The notes under the pieces were generated by a model that worked only from the letters and a program-made list of their open reading frames with translations, searched no databases and was not told where the DNA came from. From Monosporascus cannonballus (Eukaryota > Ascomycota > Sordariomycetes > Xylariales), in assembly GCA_004154925.1 (NCBI GenBank), contig QJNS01000152.1, positions 62,001 through 126,000 on the forward strand: 64,000 nt of DNA, given 5' to 3'. Shown in pieces: positions 1 to 8,578 of this stretch. The stretch's first letter is position 1; each line of letters starts with the position of its first letter. Made by a program: the position numbers and the translations under genes.

Positions 1-117
1 TCCGTCGACAGCTACTTTGCTCTCCATAGTGTCGACAAAGAAAGTATATTCGGTGAGCCCATGATATCCGTTATGCATGATATAGCTAAGAAACATGGTC
101 GACCTTTCCCTGATTAG
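1..117 (+). CDS. 3' end of an unidentified protein gene (partial)
   Basis: Reading frame 1 is open from the first base to a TAG at 115-117, giving 38 residues that begin SVDSYFALHSVDK and end KKHGRPFPD. The amino acid mix looks like ordinary protein, and the GC-balanced context agrees with a coding tail. The stop lies only 105 bp from the stop of the PLAC8 gene on the other strand, so the two genes would converge, a common compact layout in fungi. I do not recognise the family. It could be the last exon of a longer gene or a chance open frame; 38 codons are too few to decide. Confidence 0.4.
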   Translation, partial: SVDSYFALHSVDKESIFGEPMISVMHDIAKKHGRPFPD

Positions 118-222
118 AATTAAAAATACAGAGAGAGCTAGGAAACATTATTCAGAGACAGTGATCCAGCCATCAGGCCCGCCAACTTCATACTTCCAAA
201 TTGTACAATTGGTTGTGGATAT

Positions 223-822
223 CTAGCTTTGCGCCTGAGGCTTGTATTCCATGCCGTTCGAAGTCTGGTATTCTTGCTGCGTATCCGCGGACCCATTAAC
301 CAGAGGCTCGCGGTGCGCGGCCTCTTTGTCCTGCTGAACAAGCGAGCAGCAACCGCAGCAGCAAGACGCGGCGATATCTAGGAGGCAGCTGCCCTCGAGG
401 TTATACTTCTTGCGCACATCCGCACGTTGCATGGACATCGGGATCCAGTGGAGGCCGAAACAACCAGATCCGCAGAAGAGGAGGCACTGAACATCACCGT
501 ATGTTAGCTATTGGCCGACTCGTGCTATTTGAGACGCAGAATAACCTACAGAAGTGTTGATGGGTTCGTAGCCATCAAGGTTGCCGTTCTCGCGAAGCCG
601 GTGGTGCGTCTTGCCGAAGGTCACGCAGGGGAGACACCATGTCATCAGGCAGAGGTCCACGGGGTTGAAGCAGCCGAAGAAGGAGGCGTACCACGGCTGA
701 GCGTCTGCTGGCGAACGCGAGTTGACGACGTCGCCGGGCTTAGCTAGAACCTCGTTAAAGCGGTTCTTCCAGTCTTCGACATCGCGGTTGTCGATCGCAC
801 TGGTGCTGTGTTGCTGAGCCAT
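223..822 (-). CDS. PLAC8-family cysteine-rich protein, two exons
   Basis: The spliced product is 178 aa: exon 1 is 822-550 (91 codons) and exon 2 is 486-223 (87 codons plus stop). Exon 1 holds the first Cys-rich block (F-F-G-C-F-N, then L-C-L-M-T-W-C-L-P-C-V-T-F-G). Exon 2 holds CLLFCGSGCFG, then the invariant-looking R-x2-[IV]-R-x-K-Y-x-[LI]-x-G-[ST] segment (here ADVRKKYNLEG), then C-L-L-D and a CCCGCC cluster. This order and length fit fungal PLAC8 (DUF614) proteins. Relatives are small membrane-associated proteins linked to metal handling (plant PCR type), cell size and stress; the substrate here cannot be told. Without the intron, exon 1 would run into a stop after 104 codons, and splicing restores the family alignment exactly. 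The start ATG follows CTACGCA and is the only Met in frame. Confidence 0.93.
487..549 (-). other. Spliceosomal intron of the PLAC8 gene
   Basis: This 63-nt phase-0 intron has donor GTAGGT at 549-544, branch-site GCTAAC about 20 nt before the acceptor, and acceptor CAG at 489-487. Removing it joins ...EPINTS to CLLFCGSG..., which restores the conserved PLAC8 core. It shows the left part is eukaryotic and fungal. Confidence 0.9.
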
Positions 823-897
823 TGCGTAGTTGGTTGGTTTGCAAACGATGGGATATGAGCGACAGCGGGACGAGATGAAGTGAAGAGATTGTAAGTT

Positions 898-906
898 GTT
901 TATATG
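898..906 (-). promoter_or_regulatory. TATA-like box of the PLAC8 gene
   Basis: CATATAAAC on the - strand lies about 80 nt upstream of the ATG at 822, a usual TATA-to-start distance for a fungal gene with a short leader. This is assigned from position and sequence only. Confidence 0.45.
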
Positions 907-2744
907 TGAGTGACTGGAATGTATGTCTCGCCTCCTGAAGCACCTCCCCGGAGACTATGGTTGAGATCACTGCTACTCACTGAGGTTAGGATCGACCAGC
1001 CCTCCTTATTGGATTGAGGTCGCCAAGTCTTACAGTAGCGTGTGATTCCTACTAGCACCATACATCCGTTTTCATGCATTTTAAATGATAAAACGAGTGT
1101 TTGGGTAAGCTAAGGATCGACTAAAGCAGCCCAATTTTTTACGATATACATCTCAACTCCATTACGATACATCAATTTGCTGGCAAGTATCCAGCGACTG
1201 GAAGTATGTCAAGGAGATGTGCGAATAACTCGCCAACGTAGAACGTGGCGATACTAGTCAACTTAGCGGTGGACTGGTGGATATTAGCTCTGAACCATTT
1301 TGGTCAGTTAAATGATGTTGATATGCGCCATCGCAGGGGCGACTCAGCCGCACCTTGAAGCACTCAAGACCAAAACAGTAGCTCATCGCCATCGATACCC
1401 GATTGTCGTGACATGGAGCCTCTGTCAGATACTCACTTAGATATTTCCCTCCGTCTGGCAAATGTGTTCTATTGCGCTTTAGGCAAACAAGCAACTAGCC
1501 GGCAGCGGCGATAGGTGATTAAATCAGTTTTCAGGATGAGAGCTGCACGCGGAAGGACATATATGATTATGATCTACCCCGATGAAATGCCGTATCTGCT
1601 TGGCGGGCTAAGATCTACTTCCATACAAAGGCTACAAAGGTGGTTCAGCCCTAGAGGGCGGGTGACAGGCGATGTTTCAAATAGGGCTTGGCAGACATGC
1701 TTCGAAGCCAGGCGATCTCGCTTGCTGCGATAAGACTACCAAAATAACCTGCTGGCTACATTTTCGGTCTGGCTCTGGCATCATAGGAATGTCGTAACCG
1801 GTAAAGAAACGCGAATTTGACGTTTTATGGAACACATCGCCTTTTTAGGTTGGCCTTATTGCTCCTCTCGGCTACCTCTCTGTGGTCTTATCGAAGCTGA
1901 GGAAGATATTGTCAGCTAAGGAGCGGAATAAGTGCGCTCTTAGGAACCAGTATCTTTTAATGCAGCCGTACGCGACAAATACCTTCACCAAGAGCAAAGA
2001 TTTATCAATGACACGCACGTCGATGGGTATCCTCATACCTAATGGACTTCATTACCGGAAAGTGGTCGTTTATTACTACACACATCAGGCTCCATCTAGT
2101 GGTTTTGTGGTTCACAAATCGACGCAGAGAAGTAGCTGTCGGGGCTTCTCAACACGTACGGACGTTTACAGATCAAGAAATCATCATGTGGTGCCATGAT
2201 ATGGGGTTTATGGGCCTGTGAGAAACAGCAACATGGACTGGTTGCTCTAAGACACAGTGATGCTGTCGACCTGTAAAGGGGTACGGCGAGTCTTTCCTTC
2301 ATGGATCGGGTCCGAATGCCCTCGTTTTAACGTACTGAGGGACGAAGGGCGTGAACGAGGGTTATTGTGTCGCCTTTTTTTTTTGCCTTGGAACCGACTT
2401 CCCAAATAGGAAAATAACTACCATGGCAGCATGCGGCTCGTGCTTCTGGGTCCCATCGCCTGCTAATGCCCTAGAGCTCTGGAGCCTCTGCACTTTAAAA
2501 CGAGGGCATTTACTGTGCTCGCCGCACGCGCGGCAGCCTCCTGTCTGACATCAATAATACACCTGGCTAGCCAACACGCGCTCGACTAGCTGGTCAATCG
2601 GTTATTCGTGTCCGGGAGTATGAGTTCGATGGGGTAACAGGGGTGGCCTGGAGAGAGGGGTAAGGAGGACGTACCGTAATTATCCGCACCAGTCGGCCGG
2701 CAGAAGACTCCTCATCGGACCCTTCTCGGGTTTCGAATGTGCGG
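907..2744. other. Intergenic region without a convincing gene
   Basis: About 1.8 kb of balanced composition separate the two divergent genes. Several short open frames of 65-105 codons occur on both strands, but none has family-like sequence, good codon bias or splice support. The only structures I see are a pyrimidine run at about 2377-2386 and the inverted repeat at 2315-2510, listed separately. It probably contains the promoters of both flanking genes. Confidence 0.5.
2315..2510. repeat. 16-bp perfect inverted repeat enclosing 164 bp
   Basis: AATGCCCTCGTTTTAA at 2315-2330 is the exact reverse complement of 2495-2510. The enclosed 164 bp have no open frame of note. The arms could be terminal inverted repeats of a tiny MITE-like element, but no target duplication flanks them (TCCG on the left, TACT on the right). 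Confidence 0.55.
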
Positions 2745-2752
2745 TATAAAAA
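2745..2752 (+). promoter_or_regulatory. TATA box upstream of the GH127 gene
   Basis: TATAAAAA stands about 230 bp before the ATG at 2984. It is the best TATA match between the two genes and points toward the GH127 gene. If used, it implies a leader of about 200 nt. A eukaryotic-looking promoter on a bacterial-looking gene would argue for expression in the fungus, but this rests on one motif. Confidence 0.4.
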
Positions 2753-2983
2753 GGACTATAGTGCTTTATGCCCGTTGCGTCAAAACGCCCAACGTGGTGG
2801 CGCTGTATCCTTCTCGCGGCTTTACAAGTTCTACCTGGAACAAGGGGTTAGACAGTTGAAATTTCTTTAACAGTAAGGCGTCCACGGTTCACCACCGAAA
2901 TAAGGATAGGAAGTATGTTTAGGCCCTCTGCTCACAGCTAGTTATGTAACTATTAACACCATCTTGTCGGCGCAAGTTCTTCC

Positions 2984-5900
2984 ATGGCCAGGCTTAACAA
3001 CGTTTCGCTTAGCCTACGGCGGCTCCTCCAGGGCTTCGCCTTTGGGACCGCCGCGGTCGTCGGCAGTGGCGCCATCATGATGGACGCCTTAGCTGATGTG
3101 CCTGCGGACCCGGGTCCAGGGGGCACCGCGCCGGTGCGGCCGTTCCGCCTTGACCAGGTGCGGCTAGGCGACGGCTTGCTGCAGGAGAAACGCGACCGGA
3201 TTAAGTGGTTTTTACGGGAGTACGACGAGCGGCGCTTTTTGGTTCTCTTTAATAATCAGGCCGGCCGGCCCAACCCGGAGGGTGTTTCTGCGCCGGGCGG
3301 ATGGGAGGACGGTGGGCTGCTTAGTGGGCACTGGGCAGGTCACTTCATGACGGCCCTTTCCCAAGCGTATGCCGACCAGGGCGAGGAGGTTTTCAAAACC
3401 AAGCTCGACTGGATGGTCACCGAGCTAGCCACCTGCCAGGATGCGATTACCGCTCGGATGGACAGCGACGGCCCCGGCGGAGAACAGCCGCAGGACGCCC
3501 AGATCGGCCGCGTGTCCGGGAAGTTCGGTAGTGCACTGCGGCTTACAGGCACCAACCAGACCCAGTACGTGACCCTCCCCCAGGAGACAATCAGCCAGCT
3601 CCGCGACTTTACAATCGCCACCTGGGTGAACTTGGCCTCCACTCAGCCCTGGAGCCGCTTATTCGACTTCGGTCATGACACCACGGTCAACATGTTCCTC
3701 ACTCCACGCGTCGGTGCTTCCGGCAACGCGTCGCGGTTCGCTATCACCACCGGCGGTTTGGGGCAGGAACAACAGATCAACGGCAATGTGACGCTACCTA
3801 CCGGGCAGTGGGTGCACATCGCGGTTACTCTCGCAGGCGGTACCGGTACGCTGTATGTCGACGGCCAGGTGTCTGGTACGAACACGGGCATTACGCTGAA
3901 CCCGACGAACCTCGACAACCCGGGTAATCGGTGGATTGGCCGCTCCCAGTACGGCGACGCATTCCTTGACGCCACTATCGACGAGTTCCACATCTTCAAC
4001 CGGGCGCTCAGCGCGGCGGAGGTCCAGTCGATGCAAACCTCGGCGGCCGGCTTGACTGACGGAGGCGACATCGCCTGGTACCGGTTCGACGAGGAAGGCG
4101 GCACCGTGCTGGAAGACGCTTCGCCGAACGGCCGGGACGCCGGAATTGTAGGCGAGGGGGGCTCCGGAGGCGATTACTGGGTCCCCACGCACCCCGGCTA
4201 CCTCGGTGCGGTTCCAGAGGACACGGTACTACGGCTCGGCCCGCCGCGCTGGGCTTTGTATGGAGGCAACGCCGACACCAACACTTGGGCGCCCTGGTAC
4301 ACGCAGCACAAGATCATGCGGGGGTTACTGGACGCGTATTACAACACTAACAACTCACAGGCCCTTGAAGTGGTGGTGAGGATGGCCGAGTGGGCGCATC
4401 TCGCGCTGACCGTCGGCGACAAAAACCACCCTAACTATACTGGAAATCTGACCAGGGACGACCTCAACTACATGTGGGACCTCTACATCGCAGGCGAGTT
4501 CGGTGGGGCTAACGAGGTGTTCCCGGAAATCTATGAGTTGACCGGCGACGCCCGGCATTTGGAAACTGCCAGGGCCTTTGACAACCGGGAGTCTCTGTTC
4601 GGCGCGGCCGTGGAGGACCGGGACATCCTAGTCGTAACGCCGGAGAACAAACCGGGCCGGCGCCGCCCGGAGCGGCTACACGCCAACACGCACGTCCCTC
4701 AATTCATCGGTTACCTGAGGGTTTACGAACGTAGTGGGGAGCAGGAGTACTTTAACGCGGCGAAGAACTTTTACGGCTGGGTGGTGCCGCACCGCGAGTT
4801 CGCCAGTGGCGGCACCGGCGGCAACTACCCGGGCTCCAACAACAACGTCGAGCTGTTCCAGAATCGGGGCAACATCGCCAACGCCATCGCCCAGGGCGGC
4901 GCGGAGACATGCACAGCGTACAACATGCTCAAGCTGGCCCGGAACCTGTTCTTGCACGAACATAATGCGACGTACATGGACAACTATGAGCGCGGCCTGT
5001 TCAACATGATCACGGGGTCGCGCGCGGACAAGGCCAGCGCCAGCGACCCACTACTCACCTACTTCCAGCCGCTCACCCCGGGCTCCCGTCGTGACTATGG
5101 CAACACCGGCACCTGTTGCGGCGGCACCGGAATGGAGAGCCACACCAAGTACCAGGAGACGGTTTACTTGCGCTCGGCGGACGGGTCCGCACTTTGGGTC
5201 AACCTGTACGTCCCATCTACACTAACCTGGGCGGAAAAGGGCTTCGCAGTCAAGCAGGAGACTGCCTTCCCACGTGGGGACAGGGCCAAGTTCACCATCA
5301 CCGGACAGGGCCCGCTGGACATCAAACTACGGGTGCCCTCCTGGGTTCGCAAGGGCTTCCGGGTCACCGTCAACGGGGAGGCTCAGTCCGGCGAGGAGGC
5401 GCGGCCGGGCACGTACCTGACCTTGGGCCGGGCCTGGCAGACGGGCGACGTGATTGAAGTGCGAATGCCGTTCAGCATCCGGATCGAGCGCGCGCTAGAC
5501 CGCCCCGACACCCAGGCGATCATGTGGGGGCCGGTGCTGCTGCAGATCCTCGGCACTCCGAGTGGTGGCAGCGGTAGCTATTGGGAGCTGTCGCTTTACC
5601 GGTACCTAAAGCGGGACGGCGACTACTTGCGGGCGGCGATCACGCAGACGGGAACCACGCCGGCCGGCGACCCGCTCTTCACCACTACATACGGAAAATT
5701 GACCGTGCGGCCGTACTACATCAGTGACACGCAGGTTGTCTCGTCGTACTTCCGGCGCGTCGAGCCGGCCGTGGTGTTTGGTACAATTGACACAGGCGTG
5801 CCGAACCGTAAGCGCAATGACGGCCTGCCCAACTACGACGTGCCGGTCGCGGGGATTCCCTCGCCGGGCACGGATGGGCCGACGTTTCTTGACTTGGTTT

Positions 5901-6061
5901 GGGATCAGGCGCCGTTCGCCACGCACGCCGCGTTCGTTGACGCGGTTACCTCCACTGCAGAAGCGTTCGTCGCTGCTGGGTTGTATACCGTTGAGGAGCG
6001 GGATGTGATTGTCGCGAAAGCCGGCGAGGCGGAGCGGGAACTGTCTCCGGGGTATATATGA
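2984..6061 (+). CDS. Secreted GH127 beta-L-arabinofuranosidase with inserted LamG-like domain
   Basis: The gene is one uninterrupted 1025-codon frame. GH127 (DUF1680) enzymes release L-arabinofuranose from beta-linked arabino-oligosaccharides such as those on plant hydroxyproline-rich glycoproteins. Residues 1-37 form a signal peptide with a twin Arg (SLRRLLQG), a hydrophobic stretch and an A-L-A cleavage site. The catalytic domain starts at about 48. It is split by a LamG/concanavalin-like jelly-roll at about 177-345, resumes near 397, and a beta-rich part follows to about 870. Motif AETC gives E641 and C643, and TCCG gives C711-C712; by comparison with Bifidobacterium HypBA1 these are the zinc ligands, with C711 the likely nucleophile and E623 (VELF) the likely acid/base. 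There is no intron in 3.1 kb, third codon positions are GC-rich, and the architecture is that of actinobacterial proteins, so transfer from bacteria is likely. No stop or RIP-like damage is seen. ATG 2984 is chosen because the signal peptide begins there. Confidence 0.93.
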   Translation: MARLNNVSLSLRRLLQGFAFGTAAVVGSGAIMMDALADVPADPGPGGTAPVRPFRLDQVRLGDGLLQEKRDRIKWFLREYDERRFLVLFNNQAGRPNPEGVSAPGGWEDGGLLSGHWAGHFMTALSQAYADQGEEVFKTKLDWMVTELATCQDAITARMDSDGPGGEQPQDAQIGRVSGKFGSALRLTGTNQTQYVTLPQETISQLRDFTIATWVNLASTQPWSRLFDFGHDTTVNMFLTPRVGASGNASRFAITTGGLGQEQQINGNVTLPTGQWVHIAVTLAGGTGTLYVDGQVSGTNTGITLNPTNLDNPGNRWIGRSQYGDAFLDATIDEFHIFNRALSAAEVQSMQTSAAGLTDGGDIAWYRFDEEGGTVLEDASPNGRDAGIVGEGGSGGDYWVPTHPGYLGAVPEDTVLRLGPPRWALYGGNADTNTWAPWYTQHKIMRGLLDAYYNTNNSQALEVVVRMAEWAHLALTVGDKNHPNYTGNLTRDDLNYMWDLYIAGEFGGANEVFPEIYELTGDARHLETARAFDNRESLFGAAVEDRDILVVTPENKPGRRRPERLHANTHVPQFIGYLRVYERSGEQEYFNAAKNFYGWVVPHREFASGGTGGNYPGSNNNVELFQNRGNIANAIAQGGAETCTAYNMLKLARNLFLHEHNATYMDNYERGLFNMITGSRADKASASDPLLTYFQPLTPGSRRDYGNTGTCCGGTGMESHTKYQETVYLRSADGSALWVNLYVPSTLTWAEKGFAVKQETAFPRGDRAKFTITGQGPLDIKLRVPSWVRKGFRVTVNGEAQSGEEARPGTYLTLGRAWQTGDVIEVRMPFSIRIERALDRPDTQAIMWGPVLLQILGTPSGGSGSYWELSLYRYLKRDGDYLRAAITQTGTTPAGDPLFTTTYGKLTVRPYYISDTQVVSSYFRRVEPAVVFGTIDTGVPNRKRNDGLPNYDVPVAGIPSPGTDGPTFLDLVWDQAPFATHAAFVDAVTSTAEAFVAAGLYTVEERDVIVAKAGEAERELSPGYI

Positions 6062-6780
6062 CACGGCGGAAGAGGATGGGGATTGCGATCATCCTAGTTG
6101 GTCTACGGTTACGCCCGTTTTGGAATGTGTCCCCAAGTCATTTCATAAGTTAGAGGTCAAAAAACAGAAGCTTTCCAGCGCTGCGTTCCTCCAGTATGCG
6201 TGCGACGGCCAAAGTTTGTACTAGCTGCGGACCTGGGACGGTACGTAAGAATCACGCGGCGAATCCAGTGAGCAAAGTAGTGGGGAATCTCCGTGTCGAT
6301 CTTGAAGAGCCCGGCACAAGCTTCTCCGCAACCCCTGCTTGCCTCATGCATGTCAATTCTTCCTCGGACAAATAAATGACGACCTTAACAGAGAGGAAGC
6401 CTGTCATGCTATGTGCCACCTCGGGACAGTTCGGAGCGAAACAGCATGAACCCCCTAAAAAGGCTGTGTGTAGACCGAAATGTCTTACTTGATAGGTATA
6501 CAATTGCTACTGCTGAAGCCCCTGCCTCTTTTGGGAAAGGGAGAATTAGAAGGCAGGGTGGGCCTAAAAATGTTGTGAAAAGATTCATCGAATCTTGCTG
6601 CCCTGGCAAACGCCATCCTGCAGCCCCCCCTTCTTCGGTAGGGGAAGAGCTGAAGGATGGGGGGGGGGGGGGGGCCCGAAAGGTTCCACAGCTGCGACAC
6701 CGGTTAACCCCGCGTTTTCCTGCTCGGGAATTTCAAGTTCGGCACTTCTCCGCATAACAACGTTCCATATCTTTGTAAAG
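6062..6780. other. Spacer after GH127 with two hairpins and a poly-G run
   Basis: The spacer has no convincing gene. Two hairpins lie close together. CCTGCCT at 6521-6527 pairs with 6551-6557, and the 12-bp arm 6613-6624 pairs with 6649-6660 at 11 of 12 positions. The second arm runs straight into sixteen G in a row (6659-6674). Short frames on both strands rich in Pro or Gly are by-products of these palindromes. The composition then falls sharply to A+T-rich at about 6780. Confidence 0.6.
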
Positions 6781-6873
6781 AGCATGTTGAATGAATTACC
6801 CGATATATTATTTTAGCTGCTAGCAGTGTTTAGAAATTTTTACCCATATTACAAAAAGCTAAAAGAGGTTTAA

Positions 6874-6944
6874 TATAACGGCCAGGGATTTAACTAACTA
6901 TTAAATCTTAGTCGTACGAGTTTATATTTATAGAAATATCGTGG
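6874..6944 (-). repeat. Fragment of a gypsy LTR
   Basis: About 70 bp beginning TATAACGG match the reverse complement of the 3' end of the E1/E6/E7/E9-type LTRs (AACGGC..TTTAAC..ATTATTAAA..TCGTACG..TTTATAT). The rest of that LTR is not recognisable to the right. It is the outermost transposon trace at the edge of the block. Confidence 0.65.
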
Positions 6945-7320
6945 TATAACGAACCTAATATACATCTATCTAGAAGTATAACTCATATCCGAAAAAGGTC
7001 TTAATTTGCAAAAAGTAATGAAGTAAAAAAGAATAAATTTAAAAATTTATTAATTAAAGAAATTTAAAAACTGTTTTTTTAAAAAAGAAAACGGTTTCTT
7101 GAATTAAAAACTTGAATTAATATCTAAAAAACGAAACTAAATAAGATATTAGATATTTAAAAAAACTAATTTAATATTATTTGGCTTTTTTAGTAAAGAT
7201 ATCATAAATCTCTTTAATATATTTAAATTAATTAAAAAAACTAGAAGTTTTTAATCGAGATTTAACTCTTAAGCATTAACGTTAAACTTTTAAACAATCT
7301 TTTAAAAACAAAAACTTCTA
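6945..7320. other. A+T-rich stretch with inverted repeats, no gene
   Basis: This stretch has no coding signal. TAGAAGTTTTT at 7242-7252 is repeated inverted at 7310-7320, next to the E1 LTR, and a near-palindrome of A and T runs sits at about 7066-7097. It could be the remnant of an internal region or a small hairpin element. Confidence 0.4.
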
Positions 7321-7570
7321 TGATAACGGCTAAAGGTTTAACCAATTATTAAATTTAAGTCGTACGAGTTTATATTAATACAAATACCGTAGAAATTTAA
7401 ATAATTAATTAACTTTATTATGTGTTATATTATTAAAAATGTTTTAAGAAACGATATTATATTATGAGTTAATATTATTTAAATTAAAAAAAAATCGTAA
7501 TTATACATTAAGTTTTGCTGATAATCAAATACTTTTTATTACATTATTATCAATCGTATTTGAATCGGCC
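7321..7570 (-). repeat. E1 3' LTR, first half
   Basis: It begins TGATAACGGC and matches the reversed 3' portion of the family LTR up to the E2 insertion. The last five bases, CGGCC (7566-7570), are the target duplication of E2, and the LTR continues at 20745. Confidence 0.75.
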
Positions 7571-7927
7571 TGTTACGTCCTAACAAGCCACGGCCTCCAG
7601 AAACGGTCCCAACAGAAATAGCCAAGAAAATTAAGTTGGTCAGGTTACGAAACGGATGATTAACTTACTGATAGTAAGCCAATGAGCCGGATCACTAATT
7701 TACTAGTAATAAGCTGATAAGCTAAAACTAAAATATATACGTGCGTTATTTTAATAATTTAAATAATAATAATTTGTAAGAAATCTAATTTCGTTATTTA
7801 AAATATTTCTGGTATTACGAGACGCAATTATTTATTACATTTATTATTTAAAATTGTATAATATTTTTATTGCTATAAATTCGTACGATTTAGATATAAT
7901 AATTAATAAAACCGCTGAGCTGTTATA
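7571..7927 (+). repeat. E2 5' LTR
   Basis: It begins TGTTACGTCCTAACAAGCC and ends near CTGTTATA. It aligns with 20391-20739 along its length, including the TAAGCTNATAAG repeats and the ATATATAC TATA-like box. Confidence 0.82.
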
Positions 7928-8392
7928 TATTATAAGTTTCTATTTAGTAATATCGGTAAATTGTAAACAGTGTTATTAATATTATATTTAGTAATTAATA
8001 GTTAATTTATAAAGTTTTTAATAATAATATATGTTTAAACGACGAAAAACAGAAATTTCGTTCAAAAAAGGAAAAAATGTTTCGATAATTTCGCCTTTTA
8101 AATCAACGTTTTATCTATCTTAAAAAGAAAACTATTAATTTTATCGCATCGCTTTAAATAATATATAAAAAGTTTAAAAGTAAAAACAAAAGTCCAAGTA
8201 TTAAAAGATTTTTAAAATAAACCAAAATTATTTAGTTAAATTTTGCCAACAAATTAAAAAAGGTTTTAAGATTTTTTAAACTTCAATTATTTAATAATAT
8301 TTTCGTAAAATTATAATTATTTTTTATAAAATATCGAACCTATTTTAGGTATTTTTTGTTCAATTTATTGCGTATTTTACTCGTAAACTTTA

Positions 8393-8578
8393 TGTGATGG
8401 GGCTGTATGGAGCCCTATTATGGAGCATCGGACAAACGCCGATACCAAGCAGCACTAGCGTAGCGCCAGATATGCGAATATACACAACTGTATTTTTATT
8501 TTCTTGTTTTTCTATTTAATTAAAAAATAAACTTTTATTAGTAATTAATTGCAAACCGTTTAAATAAAGCCTTTTATA
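8393..8578 (+). repeat. E3 5' LTR
   Basis: It begins TGTGATGGGGCTGTATGG and ends CTTTTATA. It aligns with 14849-15035, including the block AACGCCGATA and the CGCAGCGCC/CGTAGCGCC segment. Confidence 0.85.

Noticed and set aside
1258..2548. Open frames of 65-105 codons on both strands (for example 1258-1494, 1515-1733, 1882-2199, 2351-2548)
   Set aside because: None shows family motifs, splice signals or a biased composition, and they overlap one another on opposite strands as random frames in balanced DNA do.
3340..6064. Frames opposite to or out of register with the GH127 gene
   Set aside because: They are shadows of a GC-rich coding region. Only the 1025-codon frame has domains and catalytic motifs.
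6413..6816. Pro- or Gly-rich frames over the hairpins
   Set aside because: Both strands give similar low-complexity peptides because the DNA is palindromic with a poly-G run; there is no independent sign of coding.
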